Positions 6,921-14,525 of a stretch of DNA of 25,134 nucleotides are shown in pieces. The notes under the pieces were generated by a model, which worked only from the letters and a program-made list of their open reading frames with translations, did no database searches and was not told where the DNA came from. The translations under genes were made by a program, and so were the position numbers. This DNA is from a virus. The stretch spans positions 1 to 25,134 of IMG/VR virus record IMGVR_UViG_3300025138_000321, one strand, 5' to 3'. How positions within the stretch are numbered: the first letter of the stretch is position 1; the number at the start of each line of letters is the position of its first letter.

Positions 6921-7099
6921 GAATAGAAACCCTTAAACCAACGACCAATTTTGCGTAGTACGATTGATTGATTTTCAATGTAATACTGCATACGACTGTA
7001 AGTCACATAACGTGCCTTAGTCTCTTCAACGATTTGTCGTCTTAACATTGAGTTCTCGTTCTTCAATGTGTTGTATTCCTCTAAAGTTATTTTGATCAT
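6917..7099 (-). CDS. Small coiled-coil protein, 60 aa
   Basis: The ATG at 7099 is preferred over one six codons upstream because AAAGGA lies 6 bases before it. The product has a helical N-terminus of heptad type (ITLEEYNTLKNENSMLRRQI) that should form a short coiled coil, followed by a basic, aromatic C-terminus. Its stop overlaps the start of the nuclease gene by four bases. It may be a partner or regulator in the early operon; function unknown. Confidence 0.6.
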   Translation of the reverse strand: MIKITLEEYNTLKNENSMLRRQIVEETKARYVTYSRMQYYIENQSIVLRKIGRWFKGFYS

Positions 7100-7119
7100 T
7101 TTGTTTCCTTTCGTCATGG

Positions 7120-7347
7120 TTAATTAATTCCTTGTAATAAATTTATTATTTCTTGGAGATAAAATTGTGCTTTCTTATAATCTTCAATCGGCTTACCTTT
7201 GTGAGGCGCTCTCCAAGTATATTTTTGTACTTGCCCACGGCAGTAATTTAAGTAGCCTTCGTTACCGAGCATTGATTTAATTGAATCTTTGCATTCTATT
7301 TCGCCTTGTTTGTAGTGCGGTGGATGATTCACCATATCGTCAGTCAT
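7120..7347 (-). CDS. DUF3310 family protein, 75 aa
   Basis: The sequence follows the DUF3310 pattern common in phages: VNHPPHYKQG near the N-terminus, an IECKDSI helix, a YCRGQVQKYTWR segment and a final DYKKAQFYLQEII helix. Length agrees with the family's usual single domain. Members are often annotated as putative nucleotide kinases, but no kinase motif is present and biochemical function is not established. The gene overlaps the end of the previous gene by eight bases, within the early operon. Confidence 0.88.
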   Translation of the reverse strand: MTDDMVNHPPHYKQGEIECKDSIKSMLGNEGYLNYCRGQVQKYTWRAPHKGKPIEDYKKAQFYLQEIINLLQGIN

Positions 7348-7768
7348 AATAATCTCTCTTTACTTGTAATAATGTTTCTAATGCGTCTGCTTCTTTTATT
7401 GGTTGTGTCTTTTTACTTTCTTCATATGGACACTTAACCAAACCACATGGGAAAGACATTTTTCTTGGCATGGCTTCAGTGCCATAACAATTGATTGAAC
7501 ATAAGTTACACTCGCCAACCACTGTCTTGTCTTTAATCATCTTCCTTACCAAAGCATCAGAACGATAAATTTTATCATCTAATGCAGCTTCAAGAATTGG
7601 TTTCAATTCTGAATCTTTATTACGTTCAATGACCGAATGAATAACCATTTGGAACGTGATTAAAGATTGTCTGAACCTTGAATCCAATAGATTCACTTTC
7701 TCTTCCAATACCTTTTGTTTTACTTTCCAAGGTATATGTACGCCTCTTGCTTTTTTCTTTTCGATCAT
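7340..7768 (-). CDS. Cys-rich hypothetical early protein, 142 aa
   Basis: The start at ATG 7768 overlaps the helicase stop (ATGA) and has a GGG-containing site upstream; an earlier in-frame start would run deep into the helicase gene. The N-terminus is basic (MIEKKKARG), the middle is helical, and the C-terminal half has a cysteine cluster (CNLC, then C, then CGLVKC) suggestive of a zinc-binding knuckle. A DNA- or RNA-binding role alongside the helicase is plausible but not demonstrated. No family is recognised. Confidence 0.7.
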   Translation of the reverse strand: MIEKKKARGVHIPWKVKQKVLEEKVNLLDSRFRQSLITFQMVIHSVIERNKDSELKPILEAALDDKIYRSDALVRKMIKDKTVVGECNLCSINCYGTEAMPRKMSFPCGLVKCPYEESKKTQPIKEADALETLLQVKRDYYD

Positions 7769-9438
7769 GCAACCCTGCGACCCTCTAATAGTGCAATATC
7801 TCTTATGAGAGAGCCGTAAAACTTCCACTTGATCAAAGCTGTTGCTCGATACTTAGTCATTGAGTAGTCAAATAAATATTTGTTATTTAAAATTTTATGT
7901 TGCTTGTCAGTTGGTCGTTGCTTTAACCAAGACCGAGTTTTTTTAGCTGAGTCACTATGCTCGTGCTTACACATGAAATCATTTGCCACTGCTAATGCGT
8001 GTAATCTTTCGCCCGCGAATAATTTAAATGCTTGGCGCCCTTCTACTCGACCTACTGCACACCATGTTTTAGGATTTAGCTGTAACATCATGGCAAAACA
8101 ATCGAAGCCTGTAGCCATAAATGTGTCATCCTGGCCGAATAGATCTACCCATAAAAATGGTGATTGTTTTAATAGATCAACCTCACGCATTTTAAAATCA
8201 ACTACAATTTCTTTACCCATAGTTTGGATGCGTTTGTTTTGAAAACTGTACTCACAAAGCGGACACTCTAACGATGCAAGAGGCACTTCTGCTGAACATT
8301 CAGGACAGGTCTTGTGAGGGGAGCTATTTTTGTCCTTCTTGTCGACCGCCAGCAAATTTACCTCTTGCTCTAATGTACCGTGTAGGGATGAAGAAATACC
8401 AAAGTCTAACACGATACAATCTCTTTTATCGACACCAGGGAATTTTTCTGGGTCCACAATTCTCAAACCTCGGCCAATCATTTGAATCATAGTTGATTTA
8501 TATGATGAAGGCCGAAGTAGAATAACGCAGCTTGTCGGCTGACTATCGAAACCTTCAGTCAAAACCATTACGCTAATTAGAACTTGGGTATTACCGTAGT
8601 CATAATTTTCGTAGATCTCTTTCCTCTCAGCTTCTGGTGTCTCACCTGTGATTAACTCTGCATTAATATTGCTATTCATGAATTCATCTAGAACACTTTC
8701 ACCGTGAGCTACAGTTGAACAAAAGATAATTGTTTTACGATCACCAGCTTTATCCATCCAATGTTTCACCACTGATTTGTTGTGTGCTTGTTTATTCATG
8801 ATGTCTTCAACGTCTTGCATGTTGAAGTCGTTCATAGTTTGTCTAACTTCTTTTAATTTATCATTGTAACCTAAGTCGATTTGATAGGTCACTGGCGGTA
8901 CTAATAAACCAGTCATAATTAATTCACCGATGTGAACTTGATCAGCACAATTGTTCCAAATGGTGCCGAGTGTTTTACCGTCACCTCGATTAGGTGTTGC
9001 GGTAACTCCGAACACTTTCATTTTTGGATTTAAGGTTCTAGCGTGTTCAATAATTTTTAAATAACTGTCACTAGCTGCATGATGAGCCTCATCAATTACA
9101 CACAAATCAATTGGTGGTAGGTTCCATAAATTTTTCTCACGGCTCATAGTTTGTGCCATGGTGAAAATAGCATTACCGCTATAATCTTTGTTGTCACCGT
9201 TGACTATACTTGTTGGAATCCCTGGATTAATTCTGTTAAATGTACCTAAATTTTGGTTCGTGAGTTCGTCACGATGTTGGATAACTAAAGTCTTATCTGA
9301 CTTCATTTTACCAATAATATCTGATGTCACTACAGTTTTGCCATAGCCTGTCGCTGCTACCAAAAGGGTATTACCTTTTGTATTAAGTGCATCAATGCAC
9401 TTGGTTACTGATTCTTCTTGGCGAGGTCTAAGAATCAT
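7765..9438 (-). CDS. DEAD/DEAH-box SF2 helicase with zinc ribbon
   Basis: An ATP-dependent DNA helicase (557 aa) of the phage RadD/type-III-Res-like group. Motifs: Walker A ATGYGKT (29-35), DEAH (116-119), VTATPN (145-150), a helicase C domain with TEGFD (295-299) and motif VI QMIGRGLR (319-326). A zinc ribbon follows (Cys378, Cys381, Cys392, Cys395), then about 160 residues of unrecognised C-terminal domain. The start at ATG 9438 is set by GAGG 7 bases upstream inside the end of the preceding gene; it overlaps that gene by 11 bases. With the Cas4-like nuclease and Sak4-like ATPase it probably processes replication or recombination intermediates. Confidence 0.9.
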   Translation of the reverse strand: MILRPRQEESVTKCIDALNTKGNTLLVAATGYGKTVVTSDIIGKMKSDKTLVIQHRDELTNQNLGTFNRINPGIPTSIVNGDNKDYSGNAIFTMAQTMSREKNLWNLPPIDLCVIDEAHHAASDSYLKIIEHARTLNPKMKVFGVTATPNRGDGKTLGTIWNNCADQVHIGELIMTGLLVPPVTYQIDLGYNDKLKEVRQTMNDFNMQDVEDIMNKQAHNKSVVKHWMDKAGDRKTIIFCSTVAHGESVLDEFMNSNINAELITGETPEAERKEIYENYDYGNTQVLISVMVLTEGFDSQPTSCVILLRPSSYKSTMIQMIGRGLRIVDPEKFPGVDKRDCIVLDFGISSSLHGTLEQEVNLLAVDKKDKNSSPHKTCPECSAEVPLASLECPLCEYSFQNKRIQTMGKEIVVDFKMREVDLLKQSPFLWVDLFGQDDTFMATGFDCFAMMLQLNPKTWCAVGRVEGRQAFKLFAGERLHALAVANDFMCKHEHSDSAKKTRSWLKQRPTDKQHKILNNKYLFDYSMTKYRATALIKWKFYGSLIRDIALLEGRRVA

Positions 9439-9601
9439 TACTATCCTCTGGCTCAAATGTAAATTCACTGCCGTCATCAAGTTGAACTTCTAATACTTCT
9501 AGATTAATTCCAGCGTCTTGTAAGAACTCCAAAATATCACTTTGAGATCTTGACTTAGCACGTCTAGCTTTCTCTTTTTTAAAATCGATAATGTCGGCCA
9601 T
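9428..9601 (-). CDS. Small acidic-tailed hypothetical protein, 57 aa
   Basis: A 57-codon frame from ATG 9601 to TAG 9428 fills the space between the helicase and the hairpin. GGAAG lies upstream of its ATG. The N-terminal half is basic and helical (DFKKEKARRAKSRSQ), the C-terminal half acidic (VQLDDGSEFTFEPEDS). The helicase ribosome binding site lies in its last codons, so the two should be co-translated. Function unknown; a helicase partner is a context-based guess. Confidence 0.65.
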   Translation of the reverse strand: MADIIDFKKEKARRAKSRSQSDILEFLQDAGINLEVLEVQLDDGSEFTFEPEDSNDS

Positions 9602-9620
9602 TATATTTTCTTCCGTGATA

Positions 9621-9674
9621 GGGCGTAGGTGAAAGGAGGGGGATGAACAAAAAACCCCAAAAATTCCTACGCCC
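9621..9674 (-). promoter_or_regulatory. Long-stem hairpin inside the early operon
   Basis: GGGCGTAGG (9621-9629) and CCTACGCCC (9666-9674) are a perfect 9-bp inverted repeat. Inside it GGGG (9638-9641) and CCCC (9655-9658) can pair as a second stem. It is GC-rich in AT-rich surroundings and lies in the 84-base gap between the 289-aa gene and the next. No terminal T-run follows in the direction of transcription, so it could be an attenuator, a processing site or a 3'-end stabiliser for the upstream mRNA. Confidence 0.55.
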
Positions 9675-9685
9675 CTTAATTTATT

Positions 9686-10555
9686 TTATGAACTGTAACT
9701 TTCTTGTTGCCAAGAAGGTTGACCCCAATCGCCACCCGAAGCAGGTTGTGCTTCATTAACCTGTTGGTCTAGTTTACCTAAGTCAGTTGCATTGAATTCA
9801 GCAGCTTCATCCCTTGGTAAAAAAGTTTTCAGATTAGGTTGACGACTTGCCATGATTGTCTGATATTGAGGATCGTTAGGAAGTATAACCTTCTTAACAG
9901 AATTCTTATCATCAGGATAATCAAGGTTTGTGCTTTTCTCTAGTTTGAGAATTGCTGCAAACTCAAGTCCGTTCATTGCCATAAATCCGTCATCACCGAG
10001 ATTAAACACTGCATTGTTTGAACCATCGTTCATGACGTTGTTAGCGGAAGATAATACATCACCAATAAAAGTCTCACTCATTCTTAAATGAGTCAGAATT
10101 TTTTTGTACTTAGCCGCATAATTATTTGCTGGGCTACCTGATGTACCATTTCTTATAGCATCTAGAATCTTTGGATAATGTGTTTGCTGTGATCCTTGAT
10201 CAATAGCATTAAACATTTCCAAAGTTGGCTTGTCCCCAAGATCGCTTTGGATAGGGTGATAGGAATTCATTAACTGTGCATTCCCATGACTTAATACAGT
10301 CATAGTAAAAGGCACTTGCCATGTTCCAGCTCCACTAAGGTAAGCATTATCTTGAGTTTTCACACCGTTTTCCACTTGTTTTGCGATGTGTTTTAGGTTG
10401 ACCGCAATGCCTAAAACAACGGGAGTACCGTCTGGTAGGGCTTTACGTTCATTAGTTTCCATGACTATATTATTCTCTTTCAAGAATTGGTTCTTAGATT
10501 CAGCATGAGCCGTCATAGTGGCTTTACTAAAATCGGTATTAAATGTATTATTCAT
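9686..10555 (-). CDS. Hypothetical early protein, 289 aa, possible ssDNA-binding partner
   Basis: It has the strongest ribosome binding site of the early operon (AAAGGAG at about 10562-10568). The body is mixed alpha/beta, with a beta-rich N-terminal third (PVVLGIAVNLKHI ... WQVPFTMTV). The C-terminus is disordered and rich in Gly, Gln, Ser and Trp (GGDWGQPSWQQESYSS). A flexible Trp/Gln-rich tail and its place directly after a Sak4-like ATPase suggest an ssDNA-binding protein, since Sak4 works with an SSB. The usual acidic DDxxF tail is absent and no OB fold is certain, so this is a hypothesis. Confidence 0.65.
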   Translation of the reverse strand: MNNTFNTDFSKATMTAHAESKNQFLKENNIVMETNERKALPDGTPVVLGIAVNLKHIAKQVENGVKTQDNAYLSGAGTWQVPFTMTVLSHGNAQLMNSYHPIQSDLGDKPTLEMFNAIDQGSQQTHYPKILDAIRNGTSGSPANNYAAKYKKILTHLRMSETFIGDVLSSANNVMNDGSNNAVFNLGDDGFMAMNGLEFAAILKLEKSTNLDYPDDKNSVKKVILPNDPQYQTIMASRQPNLKTFLPRDEAAEFNATDLGKLDQQVNEAQPASGGDWGQPSWQQESYSS

Positions 10556-11471
10556 ACAAGTCTCCTTTGGTTTTGGTGACTTTAGGGGCAGAGTTTGGTT
10601 TGGTAGTGCTTACTGTATTCTCTGCTCCGCTATTTCCACTCATTTTTTTGAACAAGTTTTCCCATGAAGGCTGTTCAATTCCCTCCAAGCGACCACTACG
10701 ATCTTTCGCAGGATACCCTCCAGGGTTGGGGCTAGTACAAACAAAGGCTCTTGTTGCCTTCATTGTGTCGTCTTGTTGCTTCATTGGGATGTACGCTAAT
10801 GTAATAACTTCATCAACGATTCCCGGAAGTTCGTTTTTAATCCGTCTACCTTCAGCTTCAATTACATAAGACTTACGACCTAAATCGTCTTCCTCAGTAT
10901 TTAATTTGCATGAAAATATAACGGTCTTTTCGTGATTGTGTTGCCAATGACGTAACGCACTTAATACATCTGTTGCCATGTTACCGTAAACTCGCATCAT
11001 ATTATTTGATGTCTCTAGGGCTTTATGGTGGGCAAATGCACGTTTAGTTAGATCACTAATACTATCAATGAAAAAAACATCAGCGTCTTGAAACATTTTT
11101 TTCTCTGCTTCAACATTAAACCCAGAAGCTGCACGTTGTTGCATAACATGATCATGATGTGCTTGTGACATTGGGCTTGATGGATGTGCTGATTTATCTG
11201 GCCCACATGCTAAAACAGTTATATCTAAGAAGTCTTGAAACTCTGCGATCTTAATTGTTTGCACATGGTTACCGCCTTCAGTTCTTAACCATTGGTTCAC
11301 TGTCATTAATCCGCTCTCAATATCAAGTACAATAGTCTTCATATGTTTAGGGATGGTTTGAATGGTATAAGTTTTCCCTATACCATATTGGCCTGTTAAC
11401 AAGATTTTCGGTCCCTGGCTTTGCAAGTGTTCCGCTCGTTGATCAGGCGTGATTATTGAATATCCGCTCAT
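10548..11471 (-). CDS. RecA-fold ATPase, AAA_24 / Sak4-like single-strand annealing protein
   Basis: A 307-aa protein with Walker A GQYGIGKT (27-34), an acidic strand TIVLDIESG (46-54) and Walker B VFFIDSISD (132-140, Asp136). This is the arrangement of phage AAA_24 proteins, which include the Sak4 recombinases. These are truncated RecA/Rad51-like ATPases that promote strand annealing in phage recombination. A Ser/Asn/Lys-rich tail follows from about residue 275. The 8-base overlap with the next gene and the neighbouring nuclease and helicase support a recombination module. The simpler alternative is an AAA_24 nucleotide-binding protein of other role. Confidence 0.8.
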   Translation of the reverse strand: MSGYSIITPDQRAEHLQSQGPKILLTGQYGIGKTYTIQTIPKHMKTIVLDIESGLMTVNQWLRTEGGNHVQTIKIAEFQDFLDITVLACGPDKSAHPSSPMSQAHHDHVMQQRAASGFNVEAEKKMFQDADVFFIDSISDLTKRAFAHHKALETSNNMMRVYGNMATDVLSALRHWQHNHEKTVIFSCKLNTEEDDLGRKSYVIEAEGRRIKNELPGIVDEVITLAYIPMKQQDDTMKATRAFVCTSPNPGGYPAKDRSGRLEGIEQPSWENLFKKMSGNSGAENTVSTTKPNSAPKVTKTKGDLYE

Positions 11472-12010
11472 GATTTTAGATCCTTTTCAGTTAATTTATA
11501 AGAAGTTGATTTCTCAACGATAGTTCGATGAGGCTCTAAAAATCCTCTAACGGCTTTAGCTAATGGTTCGTCACTTGCTTTAAGTTTAGTCCAATTAGTC
11601 TCAGATACTTCTATCTTGACCGTGACTCCACATTTAGATAACTGCTGAAGAAACTCCATAGCTTTGTCATCTATCTGATTAACCACTTTTAACATGGCTT
11701 TATGATCCCACTTAATAGCAACAGGGCTAGAAGCTGATATAGATACTTGAGGGTTTTCTTGGTCATTCCAAGATACTTGGCCAATAGTATTTTTAGCTGC
11801 TCTCGCACTCTCTGCTTGAGTATTAAAAAGTCTGGACAAAACATCCTGAAATTGTAAACTTTTTAGCTTTGTGTAATCGGCAGTGCCTTTGATTTGTGAT
11901 TGTAGCTCAATTAAATCATTAGTATTTAGATTTACTGAGCCTTGGGGGTTTTGAGTCAAATCATCTAGTATTTCTAGGGTTAAATTTGACTGATTTTGAG
12001 CATTTTGCAT
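11468..12010 (-). CDS. First gene of the early operon, hypothetical, 180 aa
   Basis: It starts at ATG 12010 after AAGGAAGG, a strong ribosome binding site, directly downstream of the divergent control region, so it should be the first protein made from the early promoter. The N-terminal 60 residues are polar and Asn/Gln-rich. The second half has a KAMLKVVNQIDDKAMEFLQQL helix and a beta-like VTVKIEVSETNW strand. It overlaps the Sak4-like gene by four bases. No family is recognised. Confidence 0.75.
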   Translation of the reverse strand: MQNAQNQSNLTLEILDDLTQNPQGSVNLNTNDLIELQSQIKGTADYTKLKSLQFQDVLSRLFNTQAESARAAKNTIGQVSWNDQENPQVSISASSPVAIKWDHKAMLKVVNQIDDKAMEFLQQLSKCGVTVKIEVSETNWTKLKASDEPLAKAVRGFLEPHRTIVEKSTSYKLTEKDLKS

Positions 12011-12103
12011 TATTTTACCTTCCTTAATGTAGGCAGACTATATAATAACTGGAAGGTATGCTCGGATATAGAAACTAAATAATCTGCCTTATAATATTGT
12101 CGA

Positions 12104-12120
12104 TTCGAAGCATACTCGAA
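12104..12120. promoter_or_regulatory. Candidate repressor operator (17-bp dyad)
   Basis: TTCGA-AGCATAC-TCGAA is a 5-bp inverted repeat around a 7-base centre, 17 bp in all, the usual size of an HTH-dimer operator. The centre AGCATAC recurs inverted at 12056-12062 (GTATGCT). The dyad falls where the -35 of a leftward promoter with its -10 at about 12091-12096 would lie, so binding there could block early transcription. Confidence 0.4.
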
Positions 12121-12162
12121 CCTTGAATGCAACGTTTACAGTAAAAATATAAATCATACAAG

Positions 12163-12180
12163 AATTAATTTAAATTAATT
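12163..12180. repeat. Perfect 18-bp AT-only palindrome
   Basis: AATTAATTTAAATTAATT reads the same on both strands. It lies in the AT-rich part of the divergent control region, upstream of the repressor's -35. It could be an operator, an IHF/H-NS-type bend site or an UP-like element; low complexity makes chance formation possible. Confidence 0.4.
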
Positions 12181-12275
12181 TAATTATAAAAAACTATATT
12201 TAATTGAATTTAATACTTGACAGTGTTTACAATTATGATCTAGGAATATGACGTTAAAAAATACTAATAAATTTT

Positions 12276-13256
12276 ATGTTGAAAAAAAATATTTTAAATG
12301 TTCTAAAGGGTGCTGATAGAGGTAAAACTCTAGAAATACCCCCAAGGAATATTATGGATAACGAGACGGTTGGTGTTGGAGCGTACTTTAACAAAGACGG
12401 TGAATACGTTTTGCGAAGACCTGAAGATAATTTTTATTTCATTATTGATCGTATTCAAACTGACAAAGGTTTGAAGCTGAATGATATAGCTTCTAAAACT
12501 GGGGTCAGTGTCAAAACTTTATATAATATTCAAAAAGAATATCGTGAGCCTGGAGAAGGTCACACCACTACAATCGCTGTTATAAAAAAAGTATTTACTA
12601 AATTTCCTCAATATAGAAAAGATTGGGAAGAATATAAGAGTGTAATGCCTGTTGAGAAAAAAGATGAGGTTTTACTTAATCTAATTTACGACAGAGATTT
12701 ATATGTAGAGATACCAATGCTTGGTAATTGGTATTCACAGATTAATGACCCATCAATTAGTTCATTGGAACCCAATCAACATCCAACAATGTTACTACCT
12801 AAATTTATAGCTGGATTAAATCATTCTTCTATTAATGATGATCTTGGTTCTAAGTGGTATGGGTTATACAGTCGATCACCAAGATACACAGGTACTTCAA
12901 TTGTTGGGCAAATGGGTGAGTGCTTTCCTGGTACTAAAATTTACAAAGCATCAATACATAATTGGACAATTGTTAAATTTAAAGATCAAAGAAAATATTA
13001 TAAAGGTTTAATTTATTGTTCTATGATCCCCACTAAAAAAACAGATCAAGTTGATTTACTTTTTGCTCAAAATGGAGATGATATTGGAAATCCAGAAGAC
13101 AATCAATTGTCTATAATAAGAGATGTACCCCTTGTAGATATTGAATATACCTTGCCATTTATTACAACTGTAAGTCAAGCCACTCTTGATTTATGGATTA
13201 ATCACATGCAAATGCAAACCAAAACCAAAAAAAATGAATCAGAGGCTAAAAAATAA
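12276..13256 (+). CDS. HTH repressor-like regulator, no peptidase domain visible
   Basis: Probable lysogeny regulator. A helix-turn-helix of XRE type lies at residues about 66-90 (KLNDIASKTGVSVKTLYNIQ). The C-terminal two thirds show alternating strands (YKGLIYCSMIPT, QLSIIRDVPLVDIEYTLPF), but I cannot find the Ser/Lys catalytic motifs of S24/LexA-type CI repressors. ATG 12276 has no ribosome binding site; ATG 12354 (residue 27) has AAGGA 6 bases upstream and may be the true start, giving 300 aa with the HTH intact. It is divergent from the early operon and overlaps the excisionase candidate by 23 bases, forming a repressor-xis-int unit. Confidence 0.72.
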   Translation: MLKKNILNVLKGADRGKTLEIPPRNIMDNETVGVGAYFNKDGEYVLRRPEDNFYFIIDRIQTDKGLKLNDIASKTGVSVKTLYNIQKEYREPGEGHTTTIAVIKKVFTKFPQYRKDWEEYKSVMPVEKKDEVLLNLIYDRDLYVEIPMLGNWYSQINDPSISSLEPNQHPTMLLPKFIAGLNHSSINDDLGSKWYGLYSRSPRYTGTSIVGQMGECFPGTKIYKASIHNWTIVKFKDQRKYYKGLIYCSMIPTKKTDQVDLLFAQNGDDIGNPEDNQLSIIRDVPLVDIEYTLPFITTVSQATLDLWINHMQMQTKTKKNESEAKK

Positions 13257-13473
13257 AAAAGAAATTGCTACATATTTAGGGCTAAGTTATCCCAATTTTT
13301 TGGCCAAAGAACACCGTTTACAGGCTGTTGGCTTCCCTAAATTAGAGCTGGTTGTTAACCGCTACGACATAAAAAAAGTCGAGGCTTGGCTAGACAATGA
13401 CACAATTCAGCGGGATAGTGGCTTAAAAAAACACTATGAAAATAAACTATCCATACTTAAAAATAATAACTAG
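13234..13473 (+). CDS. Candidate excisionase / AlpA-like HTH protein, 79 aa
   Basis: From ATG 13234 the product begins MNQRLKNKKEIATYLGLS, a winged-helix/MerR-like HTH start (KKEIATYLGLSYPNF, residues about 8-22). It ends in a YDIKKVEAWLD helix, the layout of AlpA/excisionase proteins that bind DNA beside att sites and set recombination direction. It overlaps the repressor gene upstream and the integrase gene downstream (38 bases). No ribosome binding site is seen, so it probably depends on coupling. A small transcription regulator is the alternative. Confidence 0.65.
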   Translation: MNQRLKNKKEIATYLGLSYPNFLAKEHRLQAVGFPKLELVVNRYDIKKVEAWLDNDTIQRDSGLKKHYENKLSILKNNN

Positions 13474-14479
13474 ACGATCTCGTTCTAAAAAATCTAAAAA
13501 AATAATTAAAAAAGACTATTACTATTTTCGTGATAAAAAATATCACGCTAGAATTTCAGTCTCACCAGACCATCCACAATTTCATAAAATGTATACCGCA
13601 ATCGATAGCAGTCTTGCTGACGCTACCACTCATGGTACTGTTGGGTGGGCTTGTGATTGGTATCTAAAATCAAAACATCATAAGTCTCTTAGTGATTTTT
13701 CACAACGAGATGATAAAAAATTTTGTAAGGCTTTAAAGGAAGTGATAGGTGATTATAAATTAAATTTAATTACCGCTATAGATGTTAGAGATTTTAAAGA
13801 TGACTATGCTGAAGTTAAATCTAATGATGCAGCTAATAAAATTTTAAGTTTTATGCGTAAACTTTTTAATCAAGCTGAACTAAGAGAGTTGCAACCAATT
13901 AATCCGTTTGCAAAATACGGTAAGTTAGCAACACTACCTAGGGATCAAAGGTGGGAAGATGATGAAATAGCTTTAGTGCATAAACATAAAGATGACTTGC
14001 ATCCAAATAACTATTTAGTTTTTTTAATGGGATTGTATACGCTCCAAAGAATTGGAGACATTTTAGACCTCGATCGAGATCAATATGATGGTGAGAAAAT
14101 ATCTTTACAACAAGCAAAGACCTTGAAGAAATCAAGGAAATTGGTGGGTTTTCCAGTACATAAAGATTTAAAAATTGTACTTGATAAAAGTTTACAAGGA
14201 CACAATCATCATAAACTGTTACAACAAAATTCGTACTGGAGTTTTAGAAAAGATTTTGATAACTTTAGACGCAAACATAATTTGTCGCAAAAAAGATTTC
14301 ATGATTTACGCAGAACAGGAATGGTTAAAATGGCTGAGTTGGGAGTAAATGATATTATGATCTCGGCTGTATCTGGTCATAGTCTTGAGTCTACTAAAAG
14401 AATACTTGAAACTTACTTGCCGAGAAATTATAAGATGGCAAAGAAAGCAATGGATACTTGGGAAAGTGGTACGCTTTAA
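13436..14479 (+). CDS. int: Tyrosine recombinase integrase
   Basis: Site-specific phage integrase of 347 aa, the usual length. A basic N-terminus rich in Arg/Lys (about 11-40, arm-binding type) is followed by a SAM-like core-binding domain (about 65-150) and the catalytic domain (about 165-340). Catalytic residues: Arg205 (TLQRIGDIL), Lys228, His289 and Arg292 (HDLRR), His315 (SGHS) and nucleophile Tyr327 (ETYLPRN). All six expected residues appear intact. It acts on attP, which starts inside its last codons: the first arm-type repeat is part of the coding sequence. The start has no clear ribosome binding site and overlaps the candidate excisionase, suggesting coupled low-level expression. 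Confidence 0.93.
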   Translation: MKINYPYLKIITRRSRSKKSKKIIKKDYYYFRDKKYHARISVSPDHPQFHKMYTAIDSSLADATTHGTVGWACDWYLKSKHHKSLSDFSQRDDKKFCKALKEVIGDYKLNLITAIDVRDFKDDYAEVKSNDAANKILSFMRKLFNQAELRELQPINPFAKYGKLATLPRDQRWEDDEIALVHKHKDDLHPNNYLVFLMGLYTLQRIGDILDLDRDQYDGEKISLQQAKTLKKSRKLVGFPVHKDLKIVLDKSLQGHNHHKLLQQNSYWSFRKDFDNFRRKHNLSQKRFHDLRRTGMVKMAELGVNDIMISAVSGHSLESTKRILETYLPRNYKMAKKAMDTWESGTL

Positions 14480-14525
14480 TTTAAAAGTGGTACGCCCTAA
14501 TTAATTTTTCGCAGTTTTCTAGTAC

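Larger units (their letters stand above)
12011..12275. promoter_or_regulatory. Divergent early/repressor control region
   Basis: This 265-base gap separates the leftward early operon from the rightward repressor gene. TTGACA at 12217-12222 is a good -35 for the repressor; candidate -10 boxes nearby are weaker. For the early operon, TATTAT on the - strand (around 12091-12096 or 12042-12047) are candidate -10 boxes. It also holds the dyads listed separately, an AGGCAGA / TCTGCCT pair (12031-12037, 12083-12089) and very AT-rich DNA at 12140-12215. The layout is that of a lysis/lysogeny switch. Exact promoters cannot be fixed by eye. Confidence 0.6.

Noticed and set aside
9439-9480. A longer helicase starting upstream of 9438
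   Set aside because: The upstream start would be a TTG without ribosome binding site and overlaps the 57-aa gene. ATG 9438 has GAGG at good spacing and begins right before the conserved RPRQ motif.
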